A DNA stretch of 7,112 nucleotides, from contig JAIROF010000195.1 in the NCBI GenBank assembly GCA_031257655.1, positions 1 through 7,112 of the forward strand, read 5' to 3'. A model generated the notes under the pieces. It was not told where the DNA came from and made no database searches. It saw nothing but the letters and a program-made list of their open reading frames with translations. Positions 5,864 to 7,112 of this stretch are shown in pieces. The position numbers and the translations under genes were made by a program. Numbering within the stretch: the first letter of the stretch is position 1; every line of letters starts with the position of its first letter. The stretch is from Prevotellaceae bacterium. GTDB taxonomy: Bacteria > Bacteroidota > Bacteroidia > Bacteroidales > UBA932.

Positions 5864-5993
5864 CGAAATATTTGCGTAACAGCAGCGGCAAAAAGGGAGG
5901 GAAGGCCTTGCCGCCGGCTGTATGGTAAGGAAAGGAGCAGCACGTTGACGCTTTTTAACCGTCTCGACGCGGCGTCCGCTCGGAAAAAAATAA

Positions 5994-6001
5994 TACTTTT
6001 G
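5994..6001 (+). promoter_or_regulatory. Candidate -7 element (TACTTTTG) upstream of the barrel-protein gene
   Basis: TACTTTTG matches the Bacteroidota -7 consensus TAnnTTTG exactly and equals the -7 box of the phosphotransferase promoter in this window. No TTTG or TTG occurs at the expected 19-21 nt upstream. The predicted start near 6008 would give the barrel-protein gene an unusually long leader of roughly 170 nt, which includes the candidate 35-aa ORF. Confidence 0.5.
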
Positions 6002-6071
6002 CAGCCATATTCGGCCAAAGGCCTTTTCGCGCGATGCGTGGCGCCACCTGCGTAAGGCTTGCGGCGACCCT

Positions 6072-6179
6072 ATGGCCGCGCTTTTTATGCCCAATCCCAT
6101 CCGCCGCCAACCGCAAGCGTTCCCGCAATGCTTTCCGGTCGAGGCGGAAAAGTACCTCAATAGCAACCCTGATTTATGA
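6072..6179 (+). CDS. Candidate 35-aa leader ORF overlapping the barrel-protein start (ATGA)
   Basis: This short frame starts at ATG 6072 (a second ATG is at 6087) and ends with a TGA that overlaps the ATG of the next gene in the tetranucleotide ATGA (6176-6179). Such an overlap is typical of translational coupling. The peptide MAALFMPNPIRR...YLNSNPDL has no signal peptide or membrane segment and resembles nothing I recognise. The frame stays open upstream to 5994 without another ATG. There is no Shine-Dalgarno. It may be a real small gene, a regulatory leader or chance. Confidence 0.25.
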   Translation: MAALFMPNPIRRQPQAFPQCFPVEAEKYLNSNPDL

Positions 6180-6838
6180 AAAAAATGCTGATTGCCGCCG
6201 GCGCTTTATGCATGACGTGCCATTTTGCCGTTGCCCAAAACAGCGAAACGCTCTGGACAGACCTCGAGCTTGGCTACGGCTGGATGCTCGCCGACAAGGG
6301 GCGCTACCGCCTCACGGACGACAACGATCAGATGTACATGAGCATTTTTCACCTCAGGCTGCGCTACTACCTTACCGATGCGCTGTCTCTTGGGGCGGGT
6401 CTTGGCGTTGCGCCGTACCACAACTACAGCATAACAGCGCCATTCGCATCCGCAGGATTGCAGTACGACCTCCGCCGCCTTCCGCGCCTGTTCACCTACG
6501 CCGACGTCAGCTTCCCGCTGAGCGTAGAAACCGCCTCCTCCGACTTCTTTAGCCGCTGGGATGCCGATTACGACGTTAGCTACACGTCGGGCTTTGCAGC
6601 CAACGCCGGAGTAGGCTACAGCATAGCGTCAAGCCCACGCCGGTCGCTGTACGTTGCCCTTGGGTATCACCTGTTCCGGTACAACCTGTCCGTCAGCTTC
6701 CCCAACGACAACGCGCCAAACAGCCCGCCGGACGACAGGAGGGCGAAGCATGCCATCCTTTTGAGAGTTGGCTATACATTTGATGTGAAAAAAGCGTGGG
6801 CGGCATATCTTGAGCGATACAGCAGGAGCTACTACTGA
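6176..6838 (+). CDS. Small outer-membrane beta-barrel protein, 220 aa
   Basis: The N-terminus is a signal peptide: Lys at residues 2-3, a hydrophobic core from about 4-17, and an AVA-Q cleavage site after residue 20. The mature part alternates polar and hydrophobic residues with many Tyr, Phe and Gly in strand-like runs, for example LWTDLELGYGWMLADKG (26-42), FHLRLRYYL, LSLGAGLGVAPY, YVALGYHLFRYNLSV and ILLRVGYTFDV. This fits a porin-fold or OmpA/OmpW-like barrel of about eight strands. The last strand does not end the protein; a short YLERYSRSYY tail follows, ending in aromatic residues. The specific function is unknown. The gene is transcribed divergently from the TonB-dependent receptor, and a 35-aa ORF overlaps its start. 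No terminator is visible before the right repeat element, 80 bp downstream. Confidence 0.85.
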   Translation: MKKMLIAAGALCMTCHFAVAQNSETLWTDLELGYGWMLADKGRYRLTDDNDQMYMSIFHLRLRYYLTDALSLGAGLGVAPYHNYSITAPFASAGLQYDLRRLPRLFTYADVSFPLSVETASSDFFSRWDADYDVSYTSGFAANAGVGYSIASSPRRSLYVALGYHLFRYNLSVSFPNDNAPNSPPDDRRAKHAILLRVGYTFDVKKAWAAYLERYSRSYY

Positions 6839-6895
6839 TGGCTACATACCAGCTGCGCCCGGCAAGGCTTTGCGCAAAAGTTGATAGATACCGCT

Positions 6896-6925
6896 ATGAG
6901 AAGATACCTTGTTTTTACTTGGTAA
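6896..6925 (+). pseudogene. Possible gene start cut off by the right repeat element
   Basis: ATG at 6896 opens MRRYLVFTW and then reaches TAA at 6923. The peptide begins like a Bacteroidota signal peptide (basic residues, then hydrophobic). The repeat element starts at 6919, within codon 8, and supplies the stop. This would fit an open reading frame interrupted by the element. Only eight codons are visible, so chance is a serious alternative. Confidence 0.2.
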
Positions 6926-7112
6926 TGTCATAAATTGTATGAGATGGTAATTATTATACTGATTATAAATTATTTACATTAATGAGGTTAATGAGGTTGT
7001 TATTTCTACTATATCTCCCTGCTACTGAGGTTGTTTTGTTATTAAAATTAGGTGTAACCGAGCGCAGCGAGCTCACGAACACCAAAAATAAGCACGAGTG
7101 AGTAAATTAGGT
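6919..7112. mobile_element. Inverted, one-ended copy of the left repeat element (right copy)
   Basis: This segment is the reverse complement of positions 5-198: 192 of 194 bases are identical and there are no gaps. It keeps the terminal inverted repeat on its outer side (CGAGTGAGTAAATTAGGT at the window end) but stops at 6919 on its inner side. The second 33-bp terminal repeat of the left copy (199-231) is therefore absent, and the sequence passes directly into unrelated DNA. It contains two perfect tandem copies of AATGAGGTT (6981-6998); one of these is mutated in the left copy. The copy is either truncated inward or shows that the mobile unit does not need the inner arm. Its outer boundary is not visible. 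Confidence 0.6.

Larger units (their letters stand above)
5839..6175. other. Divergent intergenic region between receptor and barrel-protein genes
   Basis: This 337-bp gap separates two divergently transcribed outer-membrane protein genes. It holds candidate -7 elements facing each way (5856-5863 minus, 5994-6001 plus), a GGCC-AAA-GGCC-TTTT mini-hairpin at 6013-6027, the 10-bp palindrome GTGGCGCCAC at 6038-6047, and a possible 35-aa leader ORF at 6072-6179. The 108-aa minus-strand frame across it has no recognisable features and I treat it as chance. Confidence 0.6.

Noticed and set aside
3712..5928. 738-aa open frame on the plus strand
   Set aside because: It is antisense to the receptor gene, whose product has a clear signal peptide, TonB box, plug and C-terminal aromatic strand. 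The plus-strand translation is Arg/Ala/Val-rich low-complexity sequence, as expected from GC-rich shadow frames.
5840..6166. 108-aa minus-strand frame in the divergent promoter region
   Set aside because: It begins with a TTG, has no motif, and would overlap the receptor promoter region and the candidate leader of the barrel-protein gene.
6851..6874. TGCGC...GCGCA hairpin after the barrel-protein gene, as a terminator
   Set aside because: The stem is short and followed by AAAA rather than T on the plus strand. No intrinsic terminator is supported.

Overview
The window looks like a piece of a Bacteroidota chromosome, perhaps Bacteroidales-like. Three things suggest this. One promoter matches the phylum's primary sigma-factor consensus exactly (TTTG, 19-nt spacer, TACTTTTG, minus strand near 2203-2233). 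The TonB-dependent receptor has the plug style typical of the phylum. Most starts lack a Shine-Dalgarno sequence. Genes are moderately to strongly GC-rich, while the intergenic DNA is AT-rich and full of short repeats. The genus cannot be named from this sequence alone.

Layout: positions 1-231 are an AT-rich, non-coding element with 33-bp terminal inverted repeats. From 307 to 5838 all genes lie on the minus strand. In transcription order they are a TonB-dependent outer-membrane receptor (5838-3544), a 68-aa ribbon-helix-helix-like protein 11 nt behind it (3532-3326), an Hsp20 small heat-shock protein (3113-2685) with its own AGGAGG site and intrinsic terminator, and an LTA-synthase-like membrane phosphotransferase (2163-307) with its own promoter. 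On the plus strand, divergent from the receptor, is a small outer-membrane beta-barrel protein (6176-6838), possibly preceded by a 35-aa leader ORF that overlaps it by ATGA. The window ends in an inverted, 99%-identical copy of the first element (6919-7112).

Functional reading: three of the five genes encode envelope proteins (outer-membrane receptor, outer-membrane barrel, inner-membrane head-group transferase). One is a stress chaperone and one a putative DNA-binding protein probably co-transcribed with the receptor. No transposase, CRISPR array, toxin-antitoxin pair, phage gene, tRNA or rRNA was seen. The points most worth a second look are the paired inverted repeat elements, the ATG-less receptor start built from in-frame 18-bp repeats, the receptor/ribbon-helix-helix gene pair, and the three 7-8-bp repeat arrays between genes. 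Both window edges lie inside copies of one dispersed repeat, so this may be an assembly contig that broke at that repeat; this is inference.
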